NCBI RefSeq assembly: GCF_036347135.1
Contig: NZ_CP108938.1
Coordinates: 2,790,001-2,854,000, forward strand
DNA from: Streptomyces sp. NBC_00775
GTDB taxonomy: Bacteria > Actinomycetota > Actinomycetes > Streptomycetales > Streptomycetaceae
Direction of reading: 5' to 3'
Length of the DNA stretch: 64,000 nucleotides
Numbering within the stretch: the stretch's first letter is position 1; the number at the start of each line of letters is the position of its first letter. Below the pieces are notes generated by a model. The model saw only the letters and a list, made by a program, of their open reading frames with translations. It was not told where the DNA came from and ran no database searches. Positions 1 through 8,555 of the stretch are shown here, piece by piece. Position numbers and translations under genes: made by a program.

Positions 1-953
1 GGGCCGTCCTCGGGCATCACACCGTCCTCGGTGAACATCGGCAGCGTGCTCTGGATCGCCGAGGCGTAGAGCGTCTTGCTGTCCTGTGAGTAGTCGGCGG
101 GCATCTTGGCCGCGATCTCGGTGGCGGTGTGCGTGGACATCCACTTGAGGGTCTTCACGAAGGCGTTGGCCAGCTTCTGAACCGTCTCCTTGTGGCTGTT
201 CACCCAGTCCGTCTGCATGTAGAGGCTGGACGAGGGGTACGGCCCGCCGAGCGCCTTCTGCGACCCCTCCGGCGTACGCATGTCGATGAGCACCTTGCCG
301 AGGTCCTTCTGCAGGACCGTGGCGACGGTCGGGTCCGTCGTCATGCCGCCGTCGATGGCCCCCTTCTGGAGGGCGGAAATGAACGTCGGTCCGGCGCCGA
401 CGGCGACCGGTGTGAACTCGCTGACCTTCACACCGTTCTTGACCGCCAGGTACTTCGTGAGGAAGTCGGTCGAGGAGCCGAGCCCGGTGATGCCGAGCTT
501 CCTGCCCTTGAAGTCCTTGGGCGAAGTGATGTCGTCCGCACGCTTCTTGGAGACGATCTCGACCTCGCCGGGCGCCTGCGAGAACTGCACGACGGACTCC
601 ACGGACTTGCCCTTGGTCTGCAGGTCCAGGGTGTGATCGTAGAAGCCGACGGCTCCTTGCACCTGTCCGGAGACCAGGGCCGTCTCGGCCTGAACACCGG
701 CCGGCTCGCTCAGGAGTTGGACATCCAAACCCTCGTCATTGAAGTAGCCGAGCCGCTGCGTGAGCATCGCGGGCAGGTAGATGACCTTGTCCAGGCCACC
801 GACCATGATCTTGACGTGTTCACCCTTGCCGCCGCCCCCGTTGCTGCCGGAGTCGGCCGTCGAGCTGGCGGCGTCATTGGCGCAGGCGGTGAGCGAGGTG
901 AGAGCGAGCAGACCGGCGGCTGCCAGTGCGGAGTATCTGGCGGTCTTGCGCAT
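1..953 (-). CDS. ABC transporter substrate-binding lipoprotein, NitT/TauT type (3' truncated)
   Basis: This is the extracytoplasmic binding protein of an importer of the nitrate/taurine/sulfonate (NMT1-like) class. The ATG at 953 opens a signal peptide (MRKTARYS, then a hydrophobic Ala/Leu stretch) ending in the lipobox LTAC, so the mature protein should be lipid-anchored outside the membrane. A Ser/Gly linker follows, then a two-lobe binding fold with segments typical of the family: YLPAMLTQRLGYFNDEGL early and GRKLGITGLGSSTDF in the middle. The frame is open to base 1, so the last residues lie outside the window; about 317 residues are visible. It is the third gene of an operon with the permease and ATPase upstream on the same strand. 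The substrate cannot be deduced from sequence; a sulfonate, pyrimidine-like or other small organic compound is possible. Confidence 0.9.
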   Translation of the reverse strand, partial: MRKTARYSALAAAGLLALTSLTACANDAASSTADSGSNGGGGKGEHVKIMVGGLDKVIYLPAMLTQRLGYFNDEGLDVQLLSEPAGVQAETALVSGQVQGAVGFYDHTLDLQTKGKSVESVVQFSQAPGEVEIVSKKRADDITSPKDFKGRKLGITGLGSSTDFLTKYLAVKNGVKVSEFTPVAVGAGPTFISALQKGAIDGGMTTDPTVATVLQKDLGKVLIDMRTPEGSQKALGGPYPSSSLYMQTDWVNSHKETVQKLANAFVKTLKWMSTHTATEIAAKMPADYSQDSKTLYASAIQSTLPMFTEDGVMPEDG

Positions 954-1009
954 GGTGGGTCACGTCCTTGTGAGCTGGTGGAAGAGAGGAGTTGGTGCGT
1001 ACGACGGGG

Positions 1010-1870
1010 TCAGCGGTCGGAGTCCGACGGCTTCCACCGGAAGATGCGGCGCTCGGCGAAGGTCAGCAGTCCCTCGGCCAGCAGGGCGACGACCGCGAGG
1101 ATGACCATCGCGGCGTACACACCGGCCGCGTTGAAGGTGCCCTGCGACTGCGCGACGAGCAGGCCGATGCCCTTGGTGGCACCGATGTACTCGCCGACGA
1201 TGGCGCCGATGAGCGCGAAGCCGAAGCTGACGTGGAGGCTGGTGAAGATCCACGAAGTGGCGGACGGAATGACGACCTGAAGCGTCACCCTGCGGTCGCT
1301 CGCGCCGAGGATCCGGGCGTTGGCCACGAGGTTGCGGTCGACCTCCCGGGCGCCCTGGAAGGCGTTGAAGAAGACCGGGAAGAAGACGAGCACCACGGCG
1401 GACGCGACCTTGGAGGCGGGGCCGAGCCCGAACCAGATCACGAAGATGGGTGCCAGGACGATCCTCGGTATGGAGTTGAGCACCTTGATGTATGGACCAA
1501 AGACATCGGCGAGGAAGGCGATCCGCCCCAGCGCGATACCGAAGACCACACCGGCGATCACACCGATGACCCAGCCGAGCAACGCTTCGTGGAGGGTGTA
1601 CCAGACCTGCTCCCCCAAGGATCCGAGCGCGGTCCCGTGCATCACCCAGGTGTAGATCTGGTCCCAGATCTTCGACGGCATCGAGAAGTTGAACGGATCG
1701 ATGACCTTGGCCCGCGCGCACACCTCCCACAGGCCGAGCACGGCGACCAGGAGCAGTGCGCGGGCGGCGGCGACGATGGCCTTGCGTTTGCGTGCGGCAC
1801 GGGCGCGGGAGTGTGCGCGCCCCTTGTTGCCGGGCTCGGTCATTGTCAGGGCGACAACGGCCTCGGGCAT
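1010..1870 (-). CDS. ABC transporter permease, NitT/TauT (SsuC-like) family
   Basis: This is the membrane permease of the importer. After a basic N-terminus (about 25 residues, Arg/Lys rich) come about six membrane segments of the BPD_transp_1 fold. The cytoplasmic EAA loop that contacts the ATPase is visible as ARILGASDRRVTLQVVIPSA (family pattern EAA---G---------I-LP). The start is uncertain: in-frame ATG codons occur at 1894, 1870 and 1843 and none has a strong ribosome binding site. I chose 1870 because it lies 4 bases beyond the ATPase stop codon, which suggests translational coupling; 1843 (MTEPGNK) is an equally serious candidate. The binding-protein gene begins 56 bases downstream. 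Confidence 0.88.
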   Translation of the reverse strand: MPEAVVALTMTEPGNKGRAHSRARAARKRKAIVAAARALLLVAVLGLWEVCARAKVIDPFNFSMPSKIWDQIYTWVMHGTALGSLGEQVWYTLHEALLGWVIGVIAGVVFGIALGRIAFLADVFGPYIKVLNSIPRIVLAPIFVIWFGLGPASKVASAVVLVFFPVFFNAFQGAREVDRNLVANARILGASDRRVTLQVVIPSATSWIFTSLHVSFGFALIGAIVGEYIGATKGIGLLVAQSQGTFNAAGVYAAMVILAVVALLAEGLLTFAERRIFRWKPSDSDR

Positions 1871-1874
1871 GATG

Positions 1875-2690
1875 TCAGGCGACATTGGCCGCACCCCTCT
1901 CGCGGGTGATGCGGACCTCTTCGCCGAGCGATTCCCAGATCTCGCGGTAGATCTCGATGAACCGCGGCTCCAGGCGCACCGATTCGACCTTGCGCGGCCG
2001 CGGCAGATCGATGTCGAAGACCTGCTTCACCGTGGCGGGTCCCGCGGTCATCACGACGACTCTGTCGGCGAGCGCGATGGATTCCTCCAGGTCGTGGGTG
2101 ACGAAGACGACCGAGGCGCCCGTGCCCTCCCACAGTTCGAGCAGCTCGTCCGACATCAGGGCCCTGGTCTGTACGTCGAGCGCCGAGAAGGGCTCGTCCA
2201 TCAGCAGGATCTCGGGGTCGTTGACGAAGGTCGCGGCGAGGGCGACACGCTTGCGCTGGCCGCCGGAGAGCTGGTGCGGATAGCGGTCCTCGAAGGCCGC
2301 GAGCCCGACTCGGGCAAGCCATTCACGGGCCTTCCGCTTGGCCTCCGCCTTGGGCACGCCGCGGAAGCGGGGGCCCGCCATCACATTCGACAGGACCGTA
2401 CGCCAGGGGAAGGTGGCGTCCTGCTGGAAGACGAAGCCGACCTTGTCGCCGACGCCGGCGACCGGCTCGCCGGCGACCAGGACCTCGCCCTCGGTGGGCT
2501 CTTCGAGACCGCTCACCAGGGTCAGCGTGGTCGACTTTCCGCAGCCGGTGGGGCCGACGACGGCCACGAACTCGCCACGGCCGATGGTCAGGTCCAGCTC
2601 CCTGACCGCCGTGTGCAGACCCCCTGACGGGGTCTTGAAGATCTTGCTCGCGCCCCGCAGCTCGATGGCGGGGCTGGTGTCTGCGCTCAT
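1875..2690 (-). CDS. ABC transporter ATP-binding protein, NitT/TauT (SsuB/TauB-like) family
   Basis: This is the cytoplasmic ATPase driving the importer. All expected motifs are present in order: Walker A GPTGCGKST near residue 50, Q-loop VFQQDATFPW, signature LSGGQRKR, Walker B ILLMDEPFSALD with the catalytic Glu, and the H-loop VTHDLEESI. The QQDATFPW form of the Q-loop is usual in nitrate/sulfonate ATPases. I took the ATG at 2690 (MSADTSPAIEL); a longer frame to 2762 exists but its extra residues do not look like protein. It is the first gene of the ABC operon and is transcribed divergently from the response regulator at 2853; the 162-bp gap between them must hold both promoters. Confidence 0.93.
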   Translation of the reverse strand: MSADTSPAIELRGASKIFKTPSGGLHTAVRELDLTIGRGEFVAVVGPTGCGKSTTLTLVSGLEEPTEGEVLVAGEPVAGVGDKVGFVFQQDATFPWRTVLSNVMAGPRFRGVPKAEAKRKAREWLARVGLAAFEDRYPHQLSGGQRKRVALAATFVNDPEILLMDEPFSALDVQTRALMSDELLELWEGTGASVVFVTHDLEESIALADRVVVMTAGPATVKQVFDIDLPRPRKVESVRLEPRFIEIYREIWESLGEEVRITRERGAANVA

Positions 2691-2759
2691 GGCCCGGGAC
2701 CGTAGATGTGGCCCGGGCCACAGGAGCAGTCTTCTGAGCGCATGGAGTTCTTTTGCCTG

Positions 2760-2772
2760 CAACAGCCTGTTG
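2760..2772. promoter_or_regulatory. Short palindrome in the ABC operon/response regulator intergenic region
   Basis: CAACAG-C-CTGTTG is a perfect inverted repeat with 6-bp arms and one central base, lying midway between two divergent genes. It could be an operator for the neighbouring response regulator. This rests on symmetry and position only; a 6-bp palindrome can occur by chance. Confidence 0.3.
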
Positions 2773-2852
2773 TGCTCGTTTTGCTCGCGCTACAAACAGC
2801 GGAGCCGAAACACGGGCTTAACGCTCGCCAGGCCTTGAGGGAAAGAGGCCCG

Positions 2853-3545
2853 ATGATTGACGTCCTGGTCGTGGACGACGACTTCCGCGTCGCTGAGATC
2901 AACGCGAAGTACGTGGGGAAGGTTCCCGGCTTCCGGGTGGCCGCCCGCGCACACAGTGCTGCCCAGGCCCTGGCCGCCGTCGAGCGCGCGCCCATCGACC
3001 TGGTGCTGCTCGACCACTATCTGCCCGACCAGACGGGCCTCGAACTCGTCCATCGGATGCGCGAACGCGGCCATGGCACCGATGTCATCATGATCACCGC
3101 GGCCAGTGACGTGGCCACCGTGCAGACGGCGATGCGCCTGGGCGCCCTGCACTATCTGGTCAAGCCGTTCACCTTCGCCGCCCTGCGCACCCGCCTCGAC
3201 TCGTACGCCGCCCTGCGCCGCACCGTCGACCGGGTGGGCGGCCGCGGCGTGGCCGGTCAGGAGCAGGTCGACCGGATCTTCGGCGCCCTGCGGACCACGC
3301 CTGCGCCCTCCTCACCGGGACTGCCCAGCGGTCACTCGGAGCCGACCACGGACCTCATCTGCGATGTACTGCACCGCGCGAGCCACCCGCTGTCGGCCCA
3401 CGAGGTGGCCGCCGAGACCGGTCTGAGCCGATCCACCGCCCAACGCTATCTGCGCCACCTCGAACAGGCCGGACGCCTGCGCCTCTCGCTCAAGTACGGG
3501 GACACGGGGCGTCCGGAGCATCGGTACGCGTGGGTGGCGCCCTAG
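2853..3545 (+). CDS. Response regulator, CitB/DctR (DcuR) family
   Basis: This is a two-component response regulator of 230 residues. The N-terminal receiver domain shows the acidic pair in VLVVDDDF, the phospho-acceptor Asp in LVLLDHYLP, the conserved Thr/Ser in MITAASD and the Lys in LVKPFTF. The C-terminal DNA-binding part contains the helix-turn-helix HEVAAETGLSRSTAQRYLRH, the layout of CitB/DctR regulators that control transport of C4-dicarboxylates, citrate and similar acids. The ATG at 2853 follows a purine-rich AGGGAAAGAGG. No sensor kinase is adjacent, which is unusual because CitA/DcuS-type kinases normally sit next to their regulator. By position it may control the divergent ABC importer or the symporter at 3620, but this is inference. 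Confidence 0.9.
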   Translation: MIDVLVVDDDFRVAEINAKYVGKVPGFRVAARAHSAAQALAAVERAPIDLVLLDHYLPDQTGLELVHRMRERGHGTDVIMITAASDVATVQTAMRLGALHYLVKPFTFAALRTRLDSYAALRRTVDRVGGRGVAGQEQVDRIFGALRTTPAPSSPGLPSGHSEPTTDLICDVLHRASHPLSAHEVAAETGLSRSTAQRYLRHLEQAGRLRLSLKYGDTGRPEHRYAWVAP

Positions 3546-3619
3546 AGATCCATGGCGTACGTCGATGGGGCGCGGCCCCTGCCGGCTCCGTACGCCCCCT
3601 GGAGGCGCCCCTGGACCGC

Positions 3620-5212
3620 TCAGACCGCCCCGGCCCCGGTAAGCGCGCGCACCTCGGTCTCGGCGTGCTTGGCCTCGTCCGGCGGCTCCGCCGAGGTGAC
3701 GGTGCCGAGCCAGCCCGCGAGGAAGCCCAGGGGGATCGAGACGAGCCCCGGGTTCTGCAACGGGAAGTACTGGAAGTCCACGCTCGGAAACAACGATTCG
3801 GGGCTCCCCGACACCACCGGGGACAGCAGCACGAGCCCCAGCGCGGGCACCAGGCCGCCGTATACGGCCCACACCGCGCCTCGCGTCGTGAAGGACCGCC
3901 AGAACAGCGAGTACAGCAGCACCGGCAGGTTCGCTGACGCGGCGACCGCGAAGGCGAGGCCGACCAGGAAGGCCACGTTGAGATCGCGGGCCAGCAGCCC
4001 GAGGGCGATCGCGACGACACCGATCCCGACGGCCGCCGCCCGCGCCACGGCCACCTCGCTGCGCGGCTTCGCGTGCCGACGGCGCAGCGACGCGTACAGG
4101 TCATGGGCCACGGACGCCGAGGACGCGAGGGTGATTCCGGCGACGACCGCCAGGATGGTGGCGAAGGCGATGGCGGCGACGATCGCAAAGAGAACCGTTC
4201 CTCCCGTGGAATTGGCACCGCCGCCCAGATCGAGCGCGAGCAGGGGAACCGCAGTGTTCCCCGCCGCGTTCGACCCGCGCACCGCGTCCGGGCCGACGAT
4301 TGCGGCCGCGCCGAAGCCCAGCACGATCGTCATCAGGTAGAAGCCCCCGATGAGCCCGACCGCCCAGACCACCGAGCGGCGCGCGGCCCGCGCGGTCGGC
4401 ACGGTGTAGAACCGGGACAGGATGTGCGGCAGCCCTGCCGTGCCGAGCACCAGCGCGAGCCCCAGGCTCATGAAGTCGAAGCGCGCCGTCCAGCCCCCGC
4501 CGTACTTCAGCCCGGGCGCCAGGAACGCCGCGCCGTGTCCACTGCGCTGCGCCGCCGAACGCAGCAACTGGTTGATGTCCCCGTGGAATCGCACCAGGAC
4601 GAGCACGGTCAGGGTGATGGCCCCGCCCAGCAGCAGGACGGCCTTGACGATCTGAATCCACGTGGTGGCCCGCATCCCTCCCAGCGACACATAGATCACC
4701 ATGAGCGCGCCGACGCCGATCACCGTCCAGTTCCGCGCGGCCTCGCTCGTACCCCCGAGAAGCAGCGCGACCAGGCTGCCCGCTCCGACCATCTGCGCCA
4801 CCAGATACAGAACGGACACGGTCACCGAGGAAGTTCCCACCGCGATCCGCACCGGCCGCTCGCTCATCCGGGCCGCGACCACGTCCGCGAGCGTGAACCG
4901 CCCGCAGTTGCGCACCAGTTCGGCCACCAGGAACAGCACCACGAGCCAGGCGACGAGAAATCCCACGACGTACAGCATCCCGTCGTACCCGTAGAGCGAG
5001 ATGAGCCCCGTGACGCCCAGGAAGGAAGCCGCCGACATGTAGTCGCCGGAGATGGCAAAACCATTCTCCATCGGAGAGAACAGCCGCCCGCCGGCATAGA
5101 ACTCCTCCGCCGAGCCATGGCGGTCACGGCTCACCCACGTCGTGATCGCCAGCGTCACCGCCACAAACGCGCTGAACAGCAGCAACGCCAGCGTCTGATG
5201 GTTGCCGGTCAC
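3620..5212 (-). CDS. Sodium:solute symporter, cation/acetate symporter-like
   Basis: This 530-residue protein of the SSS family has about 13 hydrophobic segments. Residues resembling the ActP/MctP subgroup include AEEFYAGGRLFSPMENGFAI and GDYMSAASFLG near the N-terminus and the VYVSLGGM-type loop (VIYVSLGGMRATTW), pointing to uptake of acetate or another short monocarboxylate with a cation. The GTG start overlaps the stop of the DUF485 gene by 4 bases (GTGA), so the two are translationally coupled, as in yjcH-actP of E. coli. It converges with the response regulator. The exact substrate is not shown by sequence. Confidence 0.9.
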   Translation of the reverse strand: MTGNHQTLALLLFSAFVAVTLAITTWVSRDRHGSAEEFYAGGRLFSPMENGFAISGDYMSAASFLGVTGLISLYGYDGMLYVVGFLVAWLVVLFLVAELVRNCGRFTLADVVAARMSERPVRIAVGTSSVTVSVLYLVAQMVGAGSLVALLLGGTSEAARNWTVIGVGALMVIYVSLGGMRATTWIQIVKAVLLLGGAITLTVLVLVRFHGDINQLLRSAAQRSGHGAAFLAPGLKYGGGWTARFDFMSLGLALVLGTAGLPHILSRFYTVPTARAARRSVVWAVGLIGGFYLMTIVLGFGAAAIVGPDAVRGSNAAGNTAVPLLALDLGGGANSTGGTVLFAIVAAIAFATILAVVAGITLASSASVAHDLYASLRRRHAKPRSEVAVARAAAVGIGVVAIALGLLARDLNVAFLVGLAFAVAASANLPVLLYSLFWRSFTTRGAVWAVYGGLVPALGLVLLSPVVSGSPESLFPSVDFQYFPLQNPGLVSIPLGFLAGWLGTVTSAEPPDEAKHAETEVRALTGAGAV

Positions 5213-5697
5213 CGCTCACCACCTCTGACATTCCGCGTCAGCTCCTGCGTGTCCCAGCGCAGATCGAGCGCGGCCCGGTCCCTGCGCAGCCGCGCATGCC
5301 GCGCATACGCCCAGGTGAACAGGAATGTCGTGAGGAACTGCCCGAGCCCCGCGAGCAGCGCCACGTTCACAGCGCCTGCCACGGGCCGGGCCATGAACCC
5401 CGGCGCCGTCGTCGCGGTCACCACATAGCCCACGTACCAGGTGAAGAACACGGCGACGCCCGGGACCACAAACCTCCGGTAGCGGCTGCGCACTTCCTGG
5501 AAGGCCGCGCTGCGCTGCACCTCCAGATACACGTCGGCCGCCCCGCCCGCCCGCCCTTCGTGCTCCGAGCGCGCGGCCGGCACGGCGGGGGCGGGCGCAC
5601 CCGTGCCGTCCAACTCACCCCAGCCGGAGGCGAGCGCGTCGTACCAGGGGTCGTCGAACCGGACCTCCCCGGTGTCGCCGCCGTCGTGCTTCTCCAC
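5209..5697 (-). CDS. DUF485 membrane protein, symporter partner (YjcH-like)
   Basis: A 162-residue protein with a hydrophilic N-terminal half and two membrane segments (VPGVAVFFTWYVGYVV and VNVALLAGLGQFLTTFLFTW) of the DUF485/YjcH family, which is almost always encoded beside acetate-type SSS symporters. The long N-terminal tail is typical of actinobacterial members. I chose the GTG at 5697 because AAGGAGAG lies 6 bases in front of it; a start at 5739 would put this ribosome binding site inside the gene. It is the first gene of a two-gene operon with the symporter. Confidence 0.87.
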   Translation of the reverse strand: MEKHDGGDTGEVRFDDPWYDALASGWGELDGTGAPAPAVPAARSEHEGRAGGAADVYLEVQRSAAFQEVRSRYRRFVVPGVAVFFTWYVGYVVTATTAPGFMARPVAGAVNVALLAGLGQFLTTFLFTWAYARHARLRRDRAALDLRWDTQELTRNVRGGER

Positions 5698-5801
5698 CGA
5701 ACTCTCCTTGTCCGCGGCCCGTTTCGGCCACGTGCCCAAGGATGGGCAGATCGGGAAGATCCCGGACTCTTCTCTCCGTGCTCTTCACCCCATCAGGTGA
5801 C

Positions 5802-6491
5802 TCAGCCCGCCGGTGGCCGTACGAGACCCTTCCCATAGGCGTAACGGACCGCTTGAGCACGGTCCTTCAGCCCGGTCTTGGCGAAGAGGTTGTTGATGTG
5901 GGTCTTCACGGTGGCCGTGGAGACATGCAGCTTGCGGGCGATCTCCTGGTTGCTGAGCCCCTCCGCGATCAGCAGAAGCACCTCGGTCTCGCGCGCGGTG
6001 AGCCCGTCCGGCACCTCCGGAGGCAGGACCGGTTCGGGTTCCGGCTCCGACAGCCGCTCCAGCAGCCGCCGCTGGATGCTCGGCGAGAGCCCCGCATCCC
6101 CGGACAGCACGCTCTCCACCGCCCGTACGATCTCGTCGCCTCCCGCGTCCTTGGTGAGATAGCCGCGAGCCCCCGCTCTGAGCGCGGGAAACAGCGACTC
6201 GTCGTCCGCGTACGTCGTGAGCACGACGACCTGCGTCCCAGGGTGCGCGGTACGGATGCGCCGGGTCGCCTCGACACCGTCACAGCGGGGCATCCGCAGA
6301 TCCATCAGCACGACGTCCGGGGCGAGTTCGGCGACAAGCGCCACGGCCTCGTTCCCGTCCCCGGCCGCTCCGACGACCTCGATCCCGGGCAGCAGACCCA
6401 GCAGCATCACAATGCCCTCACGCACCACGGTCTGGTCGTCCGCCACCACGACCCGCGCCGGCTTCCTGCCCGCCTGCTCCGCCTGCGTCAT
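5802..6491 (-). CDS. LuxR/NarL-family two-component response regulator
   Basis: A 229-residue regulator with an N-terminal receiver domain (VVVADDQTVVREG; phospho-acceptor Asp in VVLMDLRMP; Lys in YLTKDAGG) and a C-terminal LuxR-type helix-turn-helix (LTARETEVLLLIAEGLSNQE then IARKLHVSTATVKTHI). It is the output partner of the histidine kinase directly upstream: its ATG overlaps the kinase stop by 4 bases (ATGA). The target genes are unknown; autoregulation of the DUF1453-kinase-regulator operon is the simplest guess. Confidence 0.93.
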   Translation of the reverse strand: MTQAEQAGRKPARVVVADDQTVVREGIVMLLGLLPGIEVVGAAGDGNEAVALVAELAPDVVLMDLRMPRCDGVEATRRIRTAHPGTQVVVLTTYADDESLFPALRAGARGYLTKDAGGDEIVRAVESVLSGDAGLSPSIQRRLLERLSEPEPEPVLPPEVPDGLTARETEVLLLIAEGLSNQEIARKLHVSTATVKTHINNLFAKTGLKDRAQAVRYAYGKGLVRPPAG

Positions 6492-7639
6492 ACGGGCACC
6501 TTCAGCGTCACCACGAACCCCTCCTCGTCCGGCCCGGCCTCCAACGAGCCACCCAGCAGCTCGGCACGCTCCCGCATGCCCAGCAGACCGTACCCGGCTC
6601 CCGAGCCGCTGAGCTCGCCCGGCGTCCCGCCCGAGTCCCGTACGTCCAGCGTCACTTCGTGCACTCCGTAGTCCAGCCGTACATGGACCTTGGCGCCCGG
6701 AGCGTGCTTGCGCACGTTCGTCAGGGCCTCCTGCGCGACTCTGCGCACCGCCTGCGAGGCCTCGGCGCGCAGCAGCCGGCGTTCGCCCGTAACGGTGACG
6801 TCGGCGCCGTCGGCCGTGGCGACGAGTTCGCTGAGGAAGTCCTCCAGCGGAGACATCTCGCCTCGCAGCGCGGAGAGCGCCTGCCGGGTCTCCGCGAGCC
6901 CCTCGCGGGCCATCCCCCGTGCCGCCACGACCCGTTCAAGGATCGTGTCCCGGTCCGCGCCCCGCTCGATGAGCAGCCGGGCCGCCTCCAGGTGCACGAG
7001 CTGCGCCGAGAGGCTGTGGGCCAGCACATCGTGGATCTCCCTCGCTATCCTGGCGCGCTCCGCCAGCGCCGCCGACTCCGCCTCGGCCGCGCGCGCGGCG
7101 CGCTCCTGCGCCAGGAGCCGCTGCGCGCTCCCCCGCGCCTCCGCGTCGAGGCGCAGCACATACCCGGCCAGGACGAGCCCCGCGGTGGTGGCCGCGGTGG
7201 TCAGCCACACGTCATCGTTGACCGCCGCGTACGCACTCAGCGCCACGGAGGTGGCAGGCAGCGCCGCCGCGAGAGGCAGCCGCTCGATGGCGCTGACTGC
7301 GCACCCGCACCACAGGACGAGAGCCGGTACCCGGAAGCCGACACCCTGCCCCACCGTCGCAATCGCCAGCAGCAGAGCGAGCAACCCCAAGGAGGGCAAC
7401 AGACGGTGCGCGAGCGTGGTCCGCCAGAAGGCCCACGCGAGAGCCGCGCAGAGGACGACTCCGGCAACGCCCGCCGCGGTACCCCAGCCGTCAAGGTCTC
7501 TGTCCGTGAAGGTGGTCGCGATGAGAGTGCCGAGGGCTATGGCGCGCACCGTCCAGGCAAGCGCGCGCCGCGCCCTGGGCACTCCCCCCCGGGAGAGGGC
7601 CTCGCGGGAGGGCCAGCGCTTCCACGCGTTCTCCGTCAC
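6488..7639 (-). CDS. Sensor histidine kinase, HisKA_3 (NarL-partner) type
   Basis: This membrane sensor kinase has several hydrophobic segments in the first about 150 residues, a short Ala/Glu-rich coiled-coil linker, the dimerisation/phosphoacceptor helix with the His in ARIAREIHDVLAHSLSAQL, and a C-terminal HATPase_c domain (N-box EALTNVRKHAPG, G-box YGLLGMRERAELLGG). There is no large extracytoplasmic loop, so the signal is probably sensed in or near the membrane. The GTG at 7639 overlaps the stop of the upstream DUF1453 gene by 4 bases and is preceded by GGAAGGAGCGC; the longer start at 7654 would overlap that ribosome binding site and is rejected. Confidence 0.92.
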   Translation of the reverse strand: MTENAWKRWPSREALSRGGVPRARRALAWTVRAIALGTLIATTFTDRDLDGWGTAAGVAGVVLCAALAWAFWRTTLAHRLLPSLGLLALLLAIATVGQGVGFRVPALVLWCGCAVSAIERLPLAAALPATSVALSAYAAVNDDVWLTTAATTAGLVLAGYVLRLDAEARGSAQRLLAQERAARAAEAESAALAERARIAREIHDVLAHSLSAQLVHLEAARLLIERGADRDTILERVVAARGMAREGLAETRQALSALRGEMSPLEDFLSELVATADGADVTVTGERRLLRAEASQAVRRVAQEALTNVRKHAPGAKVHVRLDYGVHEVTLDVRDSGGTPGELSGSGAGYGLLGMRERAELLGGSLEAGPDEEGFVVTLKVPV

Positions 7640-8160
7640 ACGCGCTCCTTCCACGAGGCCTGAGCCAGGCCGTCACCGTACGCCGGGCTCTGTCCGTTCG
7701 CCGGGAGCAGGGACTGCGTACGCCAGACCAGGAGGCCGGAGCGGACCAGCAGGGTGGCCGCGAGAGCGAGCAGCAGAGCCGAGGAGTGCTGGTGCACGCC
7801 GAACAGGGCGCCGATGCCGAACAGGCCCACACGCAGGCCTATGCCCACGATCCAGACGGCCACGCTGGCCTTGGTGCTCTTGCTCCACACCGAGCCGTCC
7901 GGCGCCGTCCATATCCGCGTGGTCCACGCCCAGCCGGCCCCGGTGACCAGTCCTATGAACACCTCCGCACCGAGCAGGAGCAACGCCTCCGCGTGATGGT
8001 GGGGGTCTATCAATCCGGGCTCGCGCAGCGCCACTACGACCAGGACGGCGGGCACGATCCACCAGCGCCTGTCCGTGCCGATCCTGCGGGTGCGGAACTG
8101 GCGCGCGATCACCAGCACGACAACGGCGCAGATCACCAAAGCATTGACGAGCCCGGACAT
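7636..8160 (-). CDS. DUF1453 (CcdC-like) integral membrane protein
   Basis: A protein of about 174 residues with roughly four membrane segments (LVNALVICAVVVLVIARQF; WIVPAVLVVVALREPG; ASVAVWIVGIGLRVGLFGIG; SALLLALAATLLVRSGLLV) and the basic FRTRRIGTDRRWW loop of DUF1453 proteins. Function is unknown; being coupled to a kinase and regulator (4-base overlap with the kinase start), it may be an accessory sensor or membrane component of that signalling unit. The ATG at 8160 follows GGAGG at a normal distance; the GTG one codon earlier is too close to that site. Confidence 0.8.
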   Translation of the reverse strand: MSGLVNALVICAVVVLVIARQFRTRRIGTDRRWWIVPAVLVVVALREPGLIDPHHHAEALLLLGAEVFIGLVTGAGWAWTTRIWTAPDGSVWSKSTKASVAVWIVGIGLRVGLFGIGALFGVHQHSSALLLALAATLLVRSGLLVWRTQSLLPANGQSPAYGDGLAQASWKERV

Positions 8161-8263
8161 CACGGCCTCCGTGAGCGAGGAAGAGCGGTTTCGGCAGCGG
8201 GAGCTGTCGACGCCTTCGACGCTACGGAAAATGGCTGGTCAGCAGATCGGAGCCGGGGTGGAT

Positions 8264-8309
8264 CGTGGGTGGATCCCTGACCGCCACGACTCTCCACCCA
8301 CGGGTGGAG
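8264..8309. promoter_or_regulatory. Clustered GTGGA/TCCAC motifs upstream of the sensor-kinase operon
   Basis: CGTGGGTGGA (8264-8273) is exactly complementary to TCCACCCACG (8293-8302), and a second, overlapping palindrome CTCCACCC-AC-GGGTGGAG occupies 8292-8309. GTGGATC also occurs as a direct repeat just to the left. The cluster lies 100-150 bases upstream of the first gene of the operon on the minus strand. It could be a binding site for the NarL-type regulator of that operon; this is inference from symmetry and position. Confidence 0.4.
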
Positions 8310-8367
8310 CGCCGTGGCGGGCGACCGCAGCGGTCTTCGCCCCCGCCGCCCCTACCCCGTCCCATCC

Positions 8368-8386
8368 CTGGGGGCTGCGCCCCCAG
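8368..8386. repeat. G/C-rich perfect hairpin (CTGGGGGC-TGC-GCCCCCAG)
   Basis: Perfect 8-bp stem with a 3-base loop. This GGGGGCTGCGCCCCC-type palindrome is one of the most frequent non-coding hairpins in Streptomyces genomes and is usually found between genes. It may contribute to transcription termination on either strand. Confidence 0.6.
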
Positions 8387-8455
8387 ACCCCCCTCAATGA
8401 ATGCACCGTTCCCCGCGGCCCCTAACAGTCGGCTGCGGGTCGGTGGGGGTTACTC

Positions 8456-8477
8456 GCGCAGTTCCTCGCGCCCCTGA
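8456..8477. repeat. Streptomyces interspersed repeat fragment (GCGCAGTTCC / TCGCGCCCCTGA)
   Basis: The stretch from 8411 to 8477 (CCCCGCGGCCCCTAAC, a CGGCTGCGGGT segment, then GCGCAGTTCC followed by TCGCGCCCCTGA) resembles, from memory, an intergenic sequence present in many copies in Streptomyces chromosomes. It has no coding features here. Its function is unknown. Confidence 0.5.
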
Positions 8478-8555
8478 AGACAAAAGGCGTAAAGACAAAA
8501 GATCAAGGGCGGGCCGGGGGCTGCGAGACGCACCCGTAGCCGCCCACGCCCGGAA

